Shown here in pieces: positions 17,214 through 25,255 of a DNA stretch of 64,000 nucleotides (positions are counted from its first letter, which is position 1; every line of letters begins with the position of its first letter). The stretch comes from Histophilus somni (GTDB lineage Bacteria; Pseudomonadota; Gammaproteobacteria; Enterobacterales; Pasteurellaceae). The position numbers and the translations under genes were made by a program. The stretch covers positions 1-64,000 of the forward strand of contig NZ_JACHGQ010000006.1 in NCBI RefSeq assembly GCF_014202395.1. The letters run 5' to 3'. Under the pieces are notes generated by a model. The model worked only from the letters and a program-made list of their open reading frames with translations, had not been told where the DNA came from and searched no databases.

Positions 17214-19031
17214 ATGAAACTTTCAAGACTATACACTAATTATCCGCATATTTTTTCCACACTGGATTTTAACAGTGGTGTAAATGCTATTGTTGGAGAG
17301 GTTAAAAACGAAAAGTATTCGCTGAATGAGGAAAAAAAGCATTCTCATAATTTAGGAAAATCAACACTGGCACAAATCATTGATTTTTGTTTTATCAATG
17401 ACCATAAAAATTCTTTTTTATTACAAAATAATCAATTCAAAAACTGGGAATTTTATTTAGAAATTCATTTAAATTCACATAAACCAACAGAAACCCCCGA
17501 ATATGTCACTCTTTGCCGTTGTGTTAATACGCCCTCTAAAATAAGTTTTAAGCGACATACTGAGCCATTACAAAATTTTGTCGGTTTGTTAGAAAGTGAG
17601 TGGACAATTTTTAATGAAACAAAAGCAAATGCAATAAGTTATTTAGACAGCTTGCTAAATTTCTACTTTATCAAAGGCTATTCATATCGCAAATTTATAG
17701 GTTATTTGTTGCGTAATCAATCTGACTTTGGCAGTGTTTTCCAATTGGGAAAAAATTCAAAATCGAGCGATAAAGATTGGAAACCTTTACTTGCTCGATT
17801 ACTAGGCTTTGATGATAAACTTTTAATTCAGTTATATGAAAAAGCGGAAGAACTGAAAACAGCGACAGCAGAAATTAAGCTGTTGAAAAAAATTAATAAA
17901 ATTGATAAGAAAGGATTGTCTGAAATAGAATCGCAAATTGCATTTATTGAAGCTGAAATTGCTTCTTTTGAAAAAACATTATCCGAGTTGGATTTTGCCA
18001 ATGAGGATAAGGAAGCTATCAAAATGTTAGTAGATAAAATTGACGATGATATAGTTTCATTAAACGACGAGCTTTACTACCTGAGCGGAAAAAAACAGCG
18101 TTTACATGAATCAACCAAGCCCAACAAAATTCTTTTTGATACTGAAGCGGCGTGGGCGTTATTTGAAGAAGCGGGCGTATTATTTAAAGATGGGCAATTA
18201 AAACATGATTTTGACCAGCTCAAACGGTTTAATAAAAAAATTAATGAAGAACGGATTGAATATTTAAAAGCGGATTTAAAAAAAGTTAATCAAAGAATTA
18301 GTGAAATCACACTGCTTCTTAAATCATTAAATACAGAAAGGGCTAATAAACTTGCGTTTCTTAATGAAAAAGATATTTTTGATAAATACAAAAAAATCTC
18401 CAAATATCTTGATAACAAAAAAGCAGAACTTGTTTTACTTAAACAACAAAAAGTATCTGTTGATGAAATTCTAGAACAGGAAAACAAACTGCTAGATATT
18501 AAACGAGAACAAGAAGATCTTATCCAAAAAATACAAAAAAATCTTACTCAAAATGTTTTAAACTCCTCTGAAAGTACCTTTATTAAAATAAGAAATTATT
18601 TTGTTGAGATTATCCGTGATGTATTGGGTGAACAAGCTATTATAAAAGTTGAACAGAATAAAAACGGTTTTTTGGAGTTTGATGCTTATTTTGAATCTGA
18701 AGGTACAAAAAACGAAAAAGGGAAAGGAAATTCTTATCGCCGTTTACTCTGCATTGCGTTTGATATGGCAATTGCCCGTTTTTACTCGGAAGAAAAATAC
18801 CCACCGTTATTCATATATCACGATGGCATTTTTGAGGGGCTTGATTTCAATCCAAAAAATAATTTGATTGGAATTATTAGAGAATACTCAAATTATGGAA
18901 TTCAACATTTTATTACATTGTTATCTGACGAGATGACAAATAATAATTTTATTTCAGAATCTGAATATCTCTTAAAACTGAATGATGCGGAAAATAATTT
19001 AGGTCGCCTGTTTAAAATGCAAACATGGTAG
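17214..19031 (+). CDS. ABC-3C system DUF2326 ATPase (SMC/Rad50-like)
   Basis: 605 residues. Walker A is split by an insertion: NAIVGEV (24-30) then NLGKST (46-51, Lys49). The centre (about 205-450) is long coiled coil. The C-terminal lobe has GNSYRRLLCIAFD (signature-like) followed by PPLFIYHDGIFEGLD as Walker B region. This architecture is DUF2326. It is known as the ATPase of predicted ABC-3C anti-invader systems. It ends 4 bp from the converging late gene D, so the three-gene unit is slotted neatly between repressor and late operon. Confidence 0.83.
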   Translation: MKLSRLYTNYPHIFSTLDFNSGVNAIVGEVKNEKYSLNEEKKHSHNLGKSTLAQIIDFCFINDHKNSFLLQNNQFKNWEFYLEIHLNSHKPTETPEYVTLCRCVNTPSKISFKRHTEPLQNFVGLLESEWTIFNETKANAISYLDSLLNFYFIKGYSYRKFIGYLLRNQSDFGSVFQLGKNSKSSDKDWKPLLARLLGFDDKLLIQLYEKAEELKTATAEIKLLKKINKIDKKGLSEIESQIAFIEAEIASFEKTLSELDFANEDKEAIKMLVDKIDDDIVSLNDELYYLSGKKQRLHESTKPNKILFDTEAAWALFEEAGVLFKDGQLKHDFDQLKRFNKKINEERIEYLKADLKKVNQRISEITLLLKSLNTERANKLAFLNEKDIFDKYKKISKYLDNKKAELVLLKQQKVSVDEILEQENKLLDIKREQEDLIQKIQKNLTQNVLNSSESTFIKIRNYFVEIIRDVLGEQAIIKVEQNKNGFLEFDAYFESEGTKNEKGKGNSYRRLLCIAFDMAIARFYSEEKYPPLFIYHDGIFEGLDFNPKNNLIGIIREYSNYGIQHFITLLSDEMTNNNFISESEYLLKLNDAENNLGRLFKMQTW

Positions 19032-19035
19032 ATAT

Positions 19036-20208
19036 TTATTTCACCTCACCATTAATATCCAACTCCAATTCTAACGAGGTTGTAAATCCGCTTGTGGTGA
19101 GATTATGGGTAACTTTACTGATTATCCAATTGCTACTGTCGATTTGGTCTTTAAACCCTCGCACTTTTACACGCAATTCAGGCATAAGCCACGCATTCCC
19201 ATCAGCTAAATTAATAGACAAACTCGCAATCCCCCTTCGCATTTTGTCAAAAGCAGCTTTAGCAGCATTGATAGCATAAGCTTCTGTTTTATAGGTATGT
19301 CTCAAGGTTTTCATCTTATTGCTATCGGTTTCCACCGGTTGAGTGTGAACAAGCGTAACTTTTTTCTTGGTTTTTGATGTTTCCGTGCTTGTTCCGCCTT
19401 CCTCTGTGGGGTGTGTCGGTTTTGCCAAGCGTTCTATTTTGGTATTTTCATCAATCACCACAACGCCCTTTTTGCCTGTGTCCATATTATGCCAATAAGC
19501 ACGAACCGCTTTATAATTGTCGCTTTCTGTCAACGAAAAAGAAAAATTGTCGCCCATCTGCCTTGTAATCTCAATGGTCGGCAAGGCTTTACCGCTCACA
19601 GTCACCCCCATTCCCACAGGCATAAATAATAATTTACCGTTTTTCACCGTGGCAATGGCATCGTAATTTTCCGCTAAACGACTTAACAAATTAATATCGC
19701 TTTCATTGGTCTGATCTAAATGCGGAATCACTTTTTCTTTAAACGCCTCGGCACAAGCCCCCTCAAGTTGATTTTCTTTTGCAATCTGATTAATCAAATT
19801 TTCAAATGAAATATTATCAAAGGAACGTTCTTTTTTATCGCTAAGTGAGCCTCTCAAATCCGCACTTCTTGCACGAAGAGTAAGACTATCCGGACTACCG
19901 CTATATTGCAGTTCATCAACAATAAATTTACCTTTAGGGATTAATTGCTCCCCCTGCCAACCAATGGCTACTTCAAGCATTGCACCACGGCGAGGAAACG
20001 CCAATTTACCATCATGATCACTTAGCTGAATATCAATCTCATCCGCCTCAAATCCCCTGTTATCAGCAATCGTCATCGACATTAAGCGATGGCTAATTAG
20101 CGTAGTAATGTCTTTTTTGTTTTCATCTTGCGTTATCACCCTCAAGCGATAATGAGGAATCCGATGATGATTTGCTACAGTGCGGTCTAAAAATTCAGAA
20201 TAGCTCAT
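19036..20208 (-). CDS. Phage late control/tail protein D (P2 gpD)
   Basis: 390 residues, phage_GPD family: a baseplate-hub-like tail protein required for tail assembly. Typical start SYSEFLDRTVANHHRIPHYR and the DLRGSLSDKKERSF segment. It starts inside the last codons of U (4-bp overlap), the last gene of the late transcript. Confidence 0.9.
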   Translation of the reverse strand: MSYSEFLDRTVANHHRIPHYRLRVITQDENKKDITTLISHRLMSMTIADNRGFEADEIDIQLSDHDGKLAFPRRGAMLEVAIGWQGEQLIPKGKFIVDELQYSGSPDSLTLRARSADLRGSLSDKKERSFDNISFENLINQIAKENQLEGACAEAFKEKVIPHLDQTNESDINLLSRLAENYDAIATVKNGKLLFMPVGMGVTVSGKALPTIEITRQMGDNFSFSLTESDNYKAVRAYWHNMDTGKKGVVVIDENTKIERLAKPTHPTEEGGTSTETSKTKKKVTLVHTQPVETDSNKMKTLRHTYKTEAYAINAAKAAFDKMRRGIASLSINLADGNAWLMPELRVKVRGFKDQIDSSNWIISKVTHNLTTSGFTTSLELELDINGEVK

Positions 20209-20648
20209 AGTTCAATTAAACTCTTTAACGTATCGCCAATATCTTTTAACAAACTTTCGTTTGTCCGTTTTAACTTCATTGAAAAATCAATGCGACGTGA
20301 AGCACCGTCCGCAAAAAAATAGGATTTCCCGACGCTAATTTCCTCAATGACAAACCAGCCTAAAACAAGAAAAGTACTCCCATCAATTAACGGCAAGGGC
20401 TCCCCCTGTTCCGCTAAGGTTTCAAGGGCAGTAATACTGAGAGTAGATCCCGTAATTTCAGGCATTAACACGCCATTAATGGTTAATGTTTCGCTATCCT
20501 TTCCTGTAAATTGTGTTTTGGGTAATTCCCCTATCACTGAATTTGTCGGATGTCGCCACGTAATAGTTCTTTGCGTCTCCTGATAGGGTATCGTTGACCG
20601 CATAAAAACAAAAAAACCATACGCCATCATTGCATTAGATTGAATCAT
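20205..20648 (-). CDS. Phage tail protein U (P2 gpU)
   Basis: 147 residues from ATG 20648 (MIQSNAMMAYG), chosen because AAGGA lies seven bases upstream; an upstream in-frame Met would add MEGKA. It has gpU family features: FVFMRSTIPYQETQR and GWFVIEEISVGKSYFFADG. It is a tail-terminator/completion protein. Confidence 0.9.
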   Translation of the reverse strand: MIQSNAMMAYGFFVFMRSTIPYQETQRTITWRHPTNSVIGELPKTQFTGKDSETLTINGVLMPEITGSTLSITALETLAEQGEPLPLIDGSTFLVLGWFVIEEISVGKSYFFADGASRRIDFSMKLKRTNESLLKDIGDTLKSLIEL

Positions 20649-20677
20649 TGCTTTTCCTTCCAAAGGGCTAATAAAAA

Positions 20678-20708
20678 GCGGTGAAATTCGTCAAATCTCA
20701 CCGCACTT
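20678..20708. repeat. Uptake signal forming a hairpin between E' and U
   Basis: GCGGTGA (20678-20684) pairs with TCACCGC (20698-20704), and ACCGCACTT (20700-20708) is an uptake-signal core. The spacer between tail genes is the only gap in this part of the operon; the hairpin could modulate readthrough into U and D. Confidence 0.65.
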
Positions 20709-20709
20709 T

Positions 20710-21161
20710 TTACGTGTCTACTTGGCTTCTTTCTCTTGCTTTTTCACGCCACAACATCAATTCCGCTAAATCCATTTCATCAAATACAGCCGGCGACCAA
20801 TGAAAAATAGTGGCAATATCCGCAATAGCGTCTTCTACGCAATGAGGAATAACTAAGCCTGTTGTGTCGCCGTTGTATTCTCCGTCGTATCGTTCGTTTC
20901 CGTTTTGACGAAAAAACCGATTACCTCCGAACAAAGGGCGGTAAAATCAATCGGATCAAGGTTTAAAATTTCCATTTTCCCTAAAGACGGTTGCGTTACA
21001 CGTGGCAACAGTTGGCAATAAGCGTCAACGTCCATTTGCATTACATCAAACATCTTCAAGCCTTTAAGGGCATTAACATTCGGCTTAATTAAACGAATTT
21101 CATTGATTTCCGTTTCGCCACGTTTTAACGGCTGAATCAGTGTAACAGTTTTATTTTTCAT
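20710..21161 (-). CDS. Tail assembly chaperone E+E' made by -1 frameshift
   Basis: In the zero frame E runs 102 residues (21161-20853). The slippery heptamer T TTT TTC at 20916-20910 lies in the zero-frame codons TTT TTC (Phe83-Phe84). A -1 shift there continues RQNGNERYDG into a second frame that is open to 20710. The result is a 150-residue E+E' protein. P2 E+E' is known to be produced by -1 frameshifting and acts with the tape measure. The E' part ends VFDEMDLAELMLWREKARER, like P2 E'. Confidence 0.88.
20853..21161 (-). CDS. Tail protein E, unshifted product (P2 gpE)
   Basis: 102 residues, MKNKTVTLIQPLKRGETEI at the start and a Thr/Asn/Gln-rich end after the frameshift point. It is the short chaperone of the E/E+E' pair, translated in far greater amount than the fusion in P2. 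It follows FII by a 27-bp spacer. Confidence 0.88.
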   Translation of the reverse strand: MKNKTVTLIQPLKRGETEINEIRLIKPNVNALKGLKMFDVMQMDVDAYCQLLPRVTQPSLGKMEILNLDPIDFTALCSEVIGFFVKTETNDTTENTTATQQA

Positions 21162-21188
21162 CTTTTTTTCCTTACAATTCCTATACGA

Positions 21189-21698
21189 TTATAAACCGAT
21201 GGCTCGGCGATGTTCTTTTAAGCGATCTACACCATTGACAACAAAAACATGATTAATTAAATCAATTTCAATCAGCGTTTTACCGTTGACGATTTCTTTG
21301 TAATACGTGAGTGAAGCCTTAAAGGTTTCTTCCGTATCATCGCCCACTTTCGCATTACCCGGATCAATTTCCGTATAACGCCCACGCATAACTAATTCAA
21401 CAGCGGTTACTTCGCCCGTGTCATCACGTTGATAAGCCTGCGACAAACGCAACAGTACACCGCTAATTTCTGCCGAACCGAATAAAGCACGCATATTCTC
21501 CATATGCCCACCGAATTTTAATTCAGCCTCTAATTTTTCTAAGCCTAAATTAATATCGACTTCGCCTAACATATCGCCTGCACGATAACTTTCCGCTTTA
21601 ATGGCGAGTTTGGGGCGAGTAACCTCGTTGACTTGTCCTAAATAACTTTCGCCGTCTTGGTGTAAATTCATTAATTTTAATTTATTGGGTAAAGACAT
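21189..21698 (-). CDS. Phage major tail tube protein FII
   Basis: 169 residues, P2 FII family (MSLPNKLKLMNLHQDGESYL; MRGRYTEIDPGNAKVGDDTE). It polymerises as the inner tube of the contractile tail and starts 10 bp after the sheath stop. Confidence 0.92.
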   Translation of the reverse strand: MSLPNKLKLMNLHQDGESYLGQVNEVTRPKLAIKAESYRAGDMLGEVDINLGLEKLEAELKFGGHMENMRALFGSAEISGVLLRLSQAYQRDDTGEVTAVELVMRGRYTEIDPGNAKVGDDTEETFKASLTYYKEIVNGKTLIEIDLINHVFVVNGVDRLKEHRRAIGL

Positions 21699-21708
21699 AG
21701 TTCATCTC

Positions 21709-22962
21709 CTAAGCAGCAGCGACTTTAGATGCAAATTCAGTTAAATAACGGTCGGTAATACGTTGACGGAAATTTAAATTTTCTAACGGCGGTACCGGTG
21801 TATAGTCATAGTCAATATACAAACGCCCCGCTTTTAACGTTTCTTTGCTATTAATCTCAGCGTCATACCAACAGCTGGCGTCAACAAGATAGCCTAATGC
21901 GACAAGTTCCCTAAATTTCGCATTCACACCCTCTATAATATCTTTCACTAAGGTTGGGGTCATCGGCTTATCAATTGCCCAGGCGTGAGCCTCCGCAATC
22001 GTATCACGCAAAATTTGAGCGGTACGTGTATAGTTTTCAAACTGGAATAACGGATCGGCAGAACAAGTACGAGACCCCCACAAACGATAACCATTAAAAT
22101 TAATCGGTACAGTGACGTTATTTTCATTCAGGTAATTGGCGTCCGTGCTGGTATCTTGAATATCAAAGGTAATATCACGACTCACCCCGCTCACTCCCTC
22201 GACAACCACATTAGAAATCGTTTTATGCCAGCCCATAGTTTTATCTAAATACGCACGCAATCCTAACGCACGAGCAACCGCACTTTCATTTTCAACCTTC
22301 TTACTATTAACATCAAACGCCAAGAAATCACCATGAATAACCATAACTTCACGCTGTCCAAATCCTTTTTGATATTGAACCGCTTGCTCTTTGGTTTCGC
22401 AACCATGAGCGGATATATACGCAAACGCATTTAACTTTTTAGCGACGCTGGCTAATTCTGTGGCAACGGCTTTATTATCCAAGTAAGGCACACCCAAAAT
22501 ACGAGGTTTTACGCCGATTTTACTTTGGGCAACTAACAAGGCTTTCATACCCGTATACTGTCCTTTGTCTGTTACCGTACCGATAATATTTGCCGTGGTT
22601 TGTGCATTATCAGTTTCAGTGTCGCTGACGCTTTCGTCTTGGACATCGCTCTCACCATCGCTACCGCCTCTTCTCGTGGTTTTGGGTTTGCTTTTTTTGC
22701 CTTCTTCTACACGCACTACAACAGTCAACGTATTGACCTGATCACTAATTGCTTCAAGGGTTTTTGCCAACGTACCCGTCTTGCCCGCTTTAGCAATCGC
22801 AGTCAACGGATTCGTTAATAAAACAGGGGTATTAAGTGGAAACGCTTTTTCATCAGCATCATTTGCGGTACAAACAACACCGATAACTGCCGTTGCCACG
22901 GTTTTTATTGTGCGAGTACCTTCGTTAATCTCAATAACACGCACACCATGCAAATAATCCAT
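21709..22962 (-). CDS. Phage tail sheath protein FI
   Basis: 417 residues, P2 FI-type contractile sheath, starting MDYLHGVRVIEINEGTRTIK. The C-terminal domain carries GYRLWGSRTCS and ends RYLTEFASKVAAA. Between about residues 86 and 120 is a hydrophilic, Lys/Arg- then Asp/Ser-rich insertion (KKSKPKTTRRGGSDGESD). This suggests a surface loop or an exposed linker. It is the first gene after a spacer holding a repeat and the plus-strand toxin-antitoxin genes. Confidence 0.92.
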   Translation of the reverse strand: MDYLHGVRVIEINEGTRTIKTVATAVIGVVCTANDADEKAFPLNTPVLLTNPLTAIAKAGKTGTLAKTLEAISDQVNTLTVVVRVEEGKKSKPKTTRRGGSDGESDVQDESVSDTETDNAQTTANIIGTVTDKGQYTGMKALLVAQSKIGVKPRILGVPYLDNKAVATELASVAKKLNAFAYISAHGCETKEQAVQYQKGFGQREVMVIHGDFLAFDVNSKKVENESAVARALGLRAYLDKTMGWHKTISNVVVEGVSGVSRDITFDIQDTSTDANYLNENNVTVPINFNGYRLWGSRTCSADPLFQFENYTRTAQILRDTIAEAHAWAIDKPMTPTLVKDIIEGVNAKFRELVALGYLVDASCWYDAEINSKETLKAGRLYIDYDYTPVPPLENLNFRQRITDRYLTEFASKVAAA

Positions 22963-23025
22963 ATTAAAATCCTTTCGGTTAAGTTAAGGGAAATTTCAGA
23001 AATCTTGGATATTTTGCAAGCTCTA

Positions 23026-23034
23026 AAAAGTGCG
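23026..23034 (+). repeat. Haemophilus-type DNA uptake signal
   Basis: AAAAAGTGCGGTC contains the uptake core AAGTGCGGT, in the spacer upstream of the sheath gene. Confidence 0.7.
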
Positions 23035-23074
23035 GTCTAGTTATTGTAAATGTGAAAAATAAATCTACATTGTT

Positions 23075-23134
23075 AGCGAATGTCATTGGGCAAATGTGAT
23101 TCGCCTCTACAGTAGGGGCGGATTACATCCGCCC
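23075..23134. repeat. REP-like palindromic element, copy 2
   Basis: GCGAATGTCATTGGGCAAAT, then GTGATTCGCC, CTACAGTAGG and the palindrome GGGCGGATTACATCCGCCC (23116-23134). It has the same modules as copies 1, 3 and 4. It occupies the 283-bp gap between sheath and antitoxin genes. Confidence 0.75.
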
Positions 23135-23246
23135 TTTAATGTATTTTATTTTCTGTTTTAGTGGATACGTCAATCAACCATATCGCATTGACAACCATAA
23201 AGCGTACATTATAATGTACATAAAAATAAAATAGAGAGGTTCCTAG

Positions 23247-23495
23247 ATGCTAAATACAAATATCACGAATTTTAGAAAAAATATTTTTTCACTGTTGGAG
23301 CAGACGATTAAATATAACGAACCGGTCAATGTGAGTACGAAAGACGGCAATGCTGTTATTATCAGTGAAGAAGATTATAACGATCTGATGGAAACACTGT
23401 ATCTTTCTTCTATTCCAACGATGAAAGAAAACATCATAGAGGGATTACAAACGCCACTTGATGAATGCCTGTCAGAAAACGAGGTACAGTGGTAA
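23247..23495 (+). CDS. Phd/YefM-family antitoxin
   Basis: 82 residues: MLNTNITNFRKNIFSLLEQTI and VNVSTKDGNAVIISEEDYNDLMETLYL are the YefM/Phd DNA-binding fold and its hallmark loop. The C-terminal tail would wrap the toxin. Ribosome-binding site AGAGAGG. It is on the opposite strand to the surrounding late genes, so it has its own promoter (AT-rich region upstream). Confidence 0.88.
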   Translation: MLNTNITNFRKNIFSLLEQTIKYNEPVNVSTKDGNAVIISEEDYNDLMETLYLSSIPTMKENIIEGLQTPLDECLSENEVQW

Positions 23496-23758
23496 TGTAT
23501 TCCATCGTTTATACGAAAAAAGCAGCTGATGATATACCTAAGCTCAAATCGGCAAAATTGGAGAAAAAAGCGAAGGCATTGATAGACCTTATCCGTGAAA
23601 ATCCCTATCAGACACCCCCGCCTTATGAGAAACTGCTAGGCGATTTACAAGGGGCTTATTCACGGCGTATTAATATTAAACACCGCCTTGTTTATGCCGT
23701 TTTAGAGGAAAAACAAACGGTAAAAATAATTAGCTTGTGGACACATTATGAATTTTGA
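23495..23758 (+). CDS. YoeB/Txe-family toxin (RelE superfamily mRNA interferase)
   Basis: 87 residues, starting within the antitoxin stop (TAATG). YoeB features: YTKKAADDIPKLKSAKLEKK, PYQTPPPYEKLLGDLQGAYSRRI, HRLVYAV and the terminal WTHYEF, including the conserved Glu, Arg and C-terminal His-Tyr-x-Phe. It should cut mRNA in the ribosome when the antitoxin is degraded. A plasmid-like stabilisation role for the prophage is likely. Confidence 0.88.
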   Translation: MYSIVYTKKAADDIPKLKSAKLEKKAKALIDLIRENPYQTPPPYEKLLGDLQGAYSRRINIKHRLVYAVLEEKQTVKIISLWTHYEF

Positions 23759-23809
23759 GAAATGAAGAAACCGCCCTTGTTGAGAGCGGTAACTAAAAGG
23801 AACTGGATT

Positions 23810-23869
23810 ATGTATTTTAAGTTGTTAATCCTAGTAATCTTCTTATTAGTGAGCCTGCCAGCTTACTAA
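23810..23869 (+). CDS. 19-residue hydrophobic peptide resembling Ibs type I toxins
   Basis: ATG TAT ... TAC TAA encodes MYFKLLILVIFLLVSLPAY, with AAGGAA eight bases before the ATG. E. coli Ibs toxins are 18-19 residues, almost wholly hydrophobic and end in SF-x-AY; this peptide has the same length, composition and ending (SLPAY). Ibs toxins are held off by an antisense RNA (Sib). A hairpin-rich stretch with GGCAGAGA...TCTCTGCT follows (23891-23920). It is too short for standard gene finders. Similarity is strong by eye but untested. Confidence 0.6.
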   Translation: MYFKLLILVIFLLVSLPAY

Positions 23870-23930
23870 GGAAGTAATCTAAAAGTCCTGGCAGAGACTG
23901 CCATCTCTGCTAGGCAGTTCCTAAATATTA
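23830..23930 (-). ncRNA. Possible Sib-like antisense RNA region
   Basis: If the small peptide gene is Ibs-like, an antisense RNA should be transcribed from the minus strand over it. The region has paired segments TGGCAG...CTGCCA and GCAGAGA...TCTCTGC that would fold strongly. No promoter was confirmed; boundaries are approximate. Confidence 0.25.
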
Positions 23931-23980
23931 CAACCACAGCTATTAAAAATCAACAATTTATTTAATCAAAGGAAAACACT

Positions 23981-24169
23981 ATGGCAATGACAAAACAAGA
24001 AATTCAAGCAAAAAGCGATGCTAAGCGTGGTGTTCGGTTGCAATCCTACAAACTTCACGAAGATATTATTGCTCTACTTTCTGAACTGTCGGAGCAAACA
24101 GGACTTTCTAAAACCCAAATTGTCACACAAGGAATTAAACTGTTTGCCGAAACAAAAAAGGTCGCTTAG
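23981..24169 (+). CDS. Ribbon-helix-helix DNA-binding protein
   Basis: 62 residues. The segment RGVRLQSYKLHEDIIALLSELSEQTG has a ribbon-helix-helix pattern, followed by LSKTQIVTQGIKLFAE. Ribosome-binding site AAAGGAAAAC. It is on the same strand as the TA and peptide genes and may regulate them or neighbouring cargo. No specific family assigned. Confidence 0.65.
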   Translation: MAMTKQEIQAKSDAKRGVRLQSYKLHEDIIALLSELSEQTGLSKTQIVTQGIKLFAETKKVA

Positions 24170-24171
24170 TG

Positions 24172-24648
24172 TTAAATCCGTTTAAAATCAGCCACTATTT
24201 GAGCCAACTGATTGGGATTAAACCGCCAGCCCTTTTCGCTTCTGAATATGGCATTAAAACACCATTCCGAGCAAAAGAATTTACTTTTCTTCTCACGAAA
24301 ACCCAATACTAAGCCAAACACGCCTTGCCAATCATAGTTAGCCCCTTTTGTCTTCTTAAAATAGGCTTTCACTTGTTCTTCAGTGAGATTATCAAGCGGA
24401 ATTAAATCCCATTTTTCTGTCTTAAGTGTCATCTCTTTTTTTCGCACACCGCCATCACGAGGACTTGAACTGTAGCAATCGTAGGTGATATACGGATAAT
24501 AATCGCCACTTAAAAACGCCTGTTTTTCTACCGCAATTTCACAATGGCTATATTGACCCTTCGTGAAGTGACGAATAAACCCATCTGTAAATCGGTCATA
24601 GAGACTACCGCCTCGCCCCTTGTACAGAGCTAAATACACCTTACTCAT
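24172..24648 (-). CDS. Permuted-papain/NlpC-P60-like cysteine protease-fold protein
   Basis: 158 residues. The segment GQYSHCEIAV supplies the conserved His and KFFCSEWCFNAI the candidate catalytic Cys; a His before Cys order is the permuted papain-like (YiiX/YaeF-type) layout. It overlaps the tail-fibre assembly gene by 8 bp, so it belongs to the late transcript. A similar gene sits after the fibre genes of HP1, as I remember. It could be a cell-wall or lipoprotein amidase acting at entry, or serve exclusion. Confidence 0.65.
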   Translation of the reverse strand: MSKVYLALYKGRGGSLYDRFTDGFIRHFTKGQYSHCEIAVEKQAFLSGDYYPYITYDCYSSSPRDGGVRKKEMTLKTEKWDLIPLDNLTEEQVKAYFKKTKGANYDWQGVFGLVLGFREKKSKFFCSEWCFNAIFRSEKGWRFNPNQLAQIVADFKRI

Positions 24649-25255
24649 CTTTCAACTCCTTCAAATACTCCCCATAACCGGTTGTCCACCCGCCGGAATA
24701 ATCATATTCCGCCGGATTGTCCGATTGCTCCATAGCGGTTTTATGCTTCAAGGCATTCGCATGATTACTTGTTTTAGCATTCATTAACGCCTGCCAAATC
24801 AGCATTAATTTTTCTTTGTTAATCATCAATACAGAGTTATCCGCACAAGTCCACGCAATTTCCATATCACCGAATAAATCATAACTGGCTTTGACGGATA
24901 AAATATTCCGCTCCGCCGTAGCGTCCGTATCAATCCATTTGCCCACCGCTTCCACAAACACCCCGCCATTGATTTTTTCATCTCGCAAGGCATTGATTTT
25001 CTCTCGCATTTCCGCCCGCACTTGGGTTAAATGTGCGGTCATTTTCTCTTCATCAACGCCCCATTGCTTGCCGTTCCATTTCGTCATCGGGTCGGCGGAT
25101 TTCTCGACCCATTGATACTCGCCGTTAAATTCCACCAATACATGCGTTTCCAGTTCCTTTTCGTCAACGTCTTTTTCAATCCAATTCTCTACATCCTGAG
25201 GGATTGGAAAAATTTGATAATTGCTTAATTGCTTTTTTTGAAAGTAAATGTTCAT
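24641..25255 (-). CDS. Tail fibre assembly chaperone
   Basis: 204 residues of the caudoviral tail-assembly protein family, with the typical pattern HLTQVRAEMREKINALRDEK and VEAVGKWIDTDATAERNI. It is translated with a 4-bp overlap after the fibre gene, as in other P2-like phages (gpG). It helps fold or trimerise the fibre. Confidence 0.85.
   Translation of the reverse strand: MNIYFQKKQLSNYQIFPIPQDVENWIEKDVDEKELETHVLVEFNGEYQWVEKSADPMTKWNGKQWGVDEEKMTAHLTQVRAEMREKINALRDEKINGGVFVEAVGKWIDTDATAERNILSVKASYDLFGDMEIAWTCADNSVLMINKEKLMLIWQALMNAKTSNHANALKHKTAMEQSDNPAEYDYSGGWTTGYGEYLKELKDE

Noticed and set aside
20710-20934. E' as a stand-alone gene
   Set aside because: No start signals; the frame is reached through the -1 slip from E.
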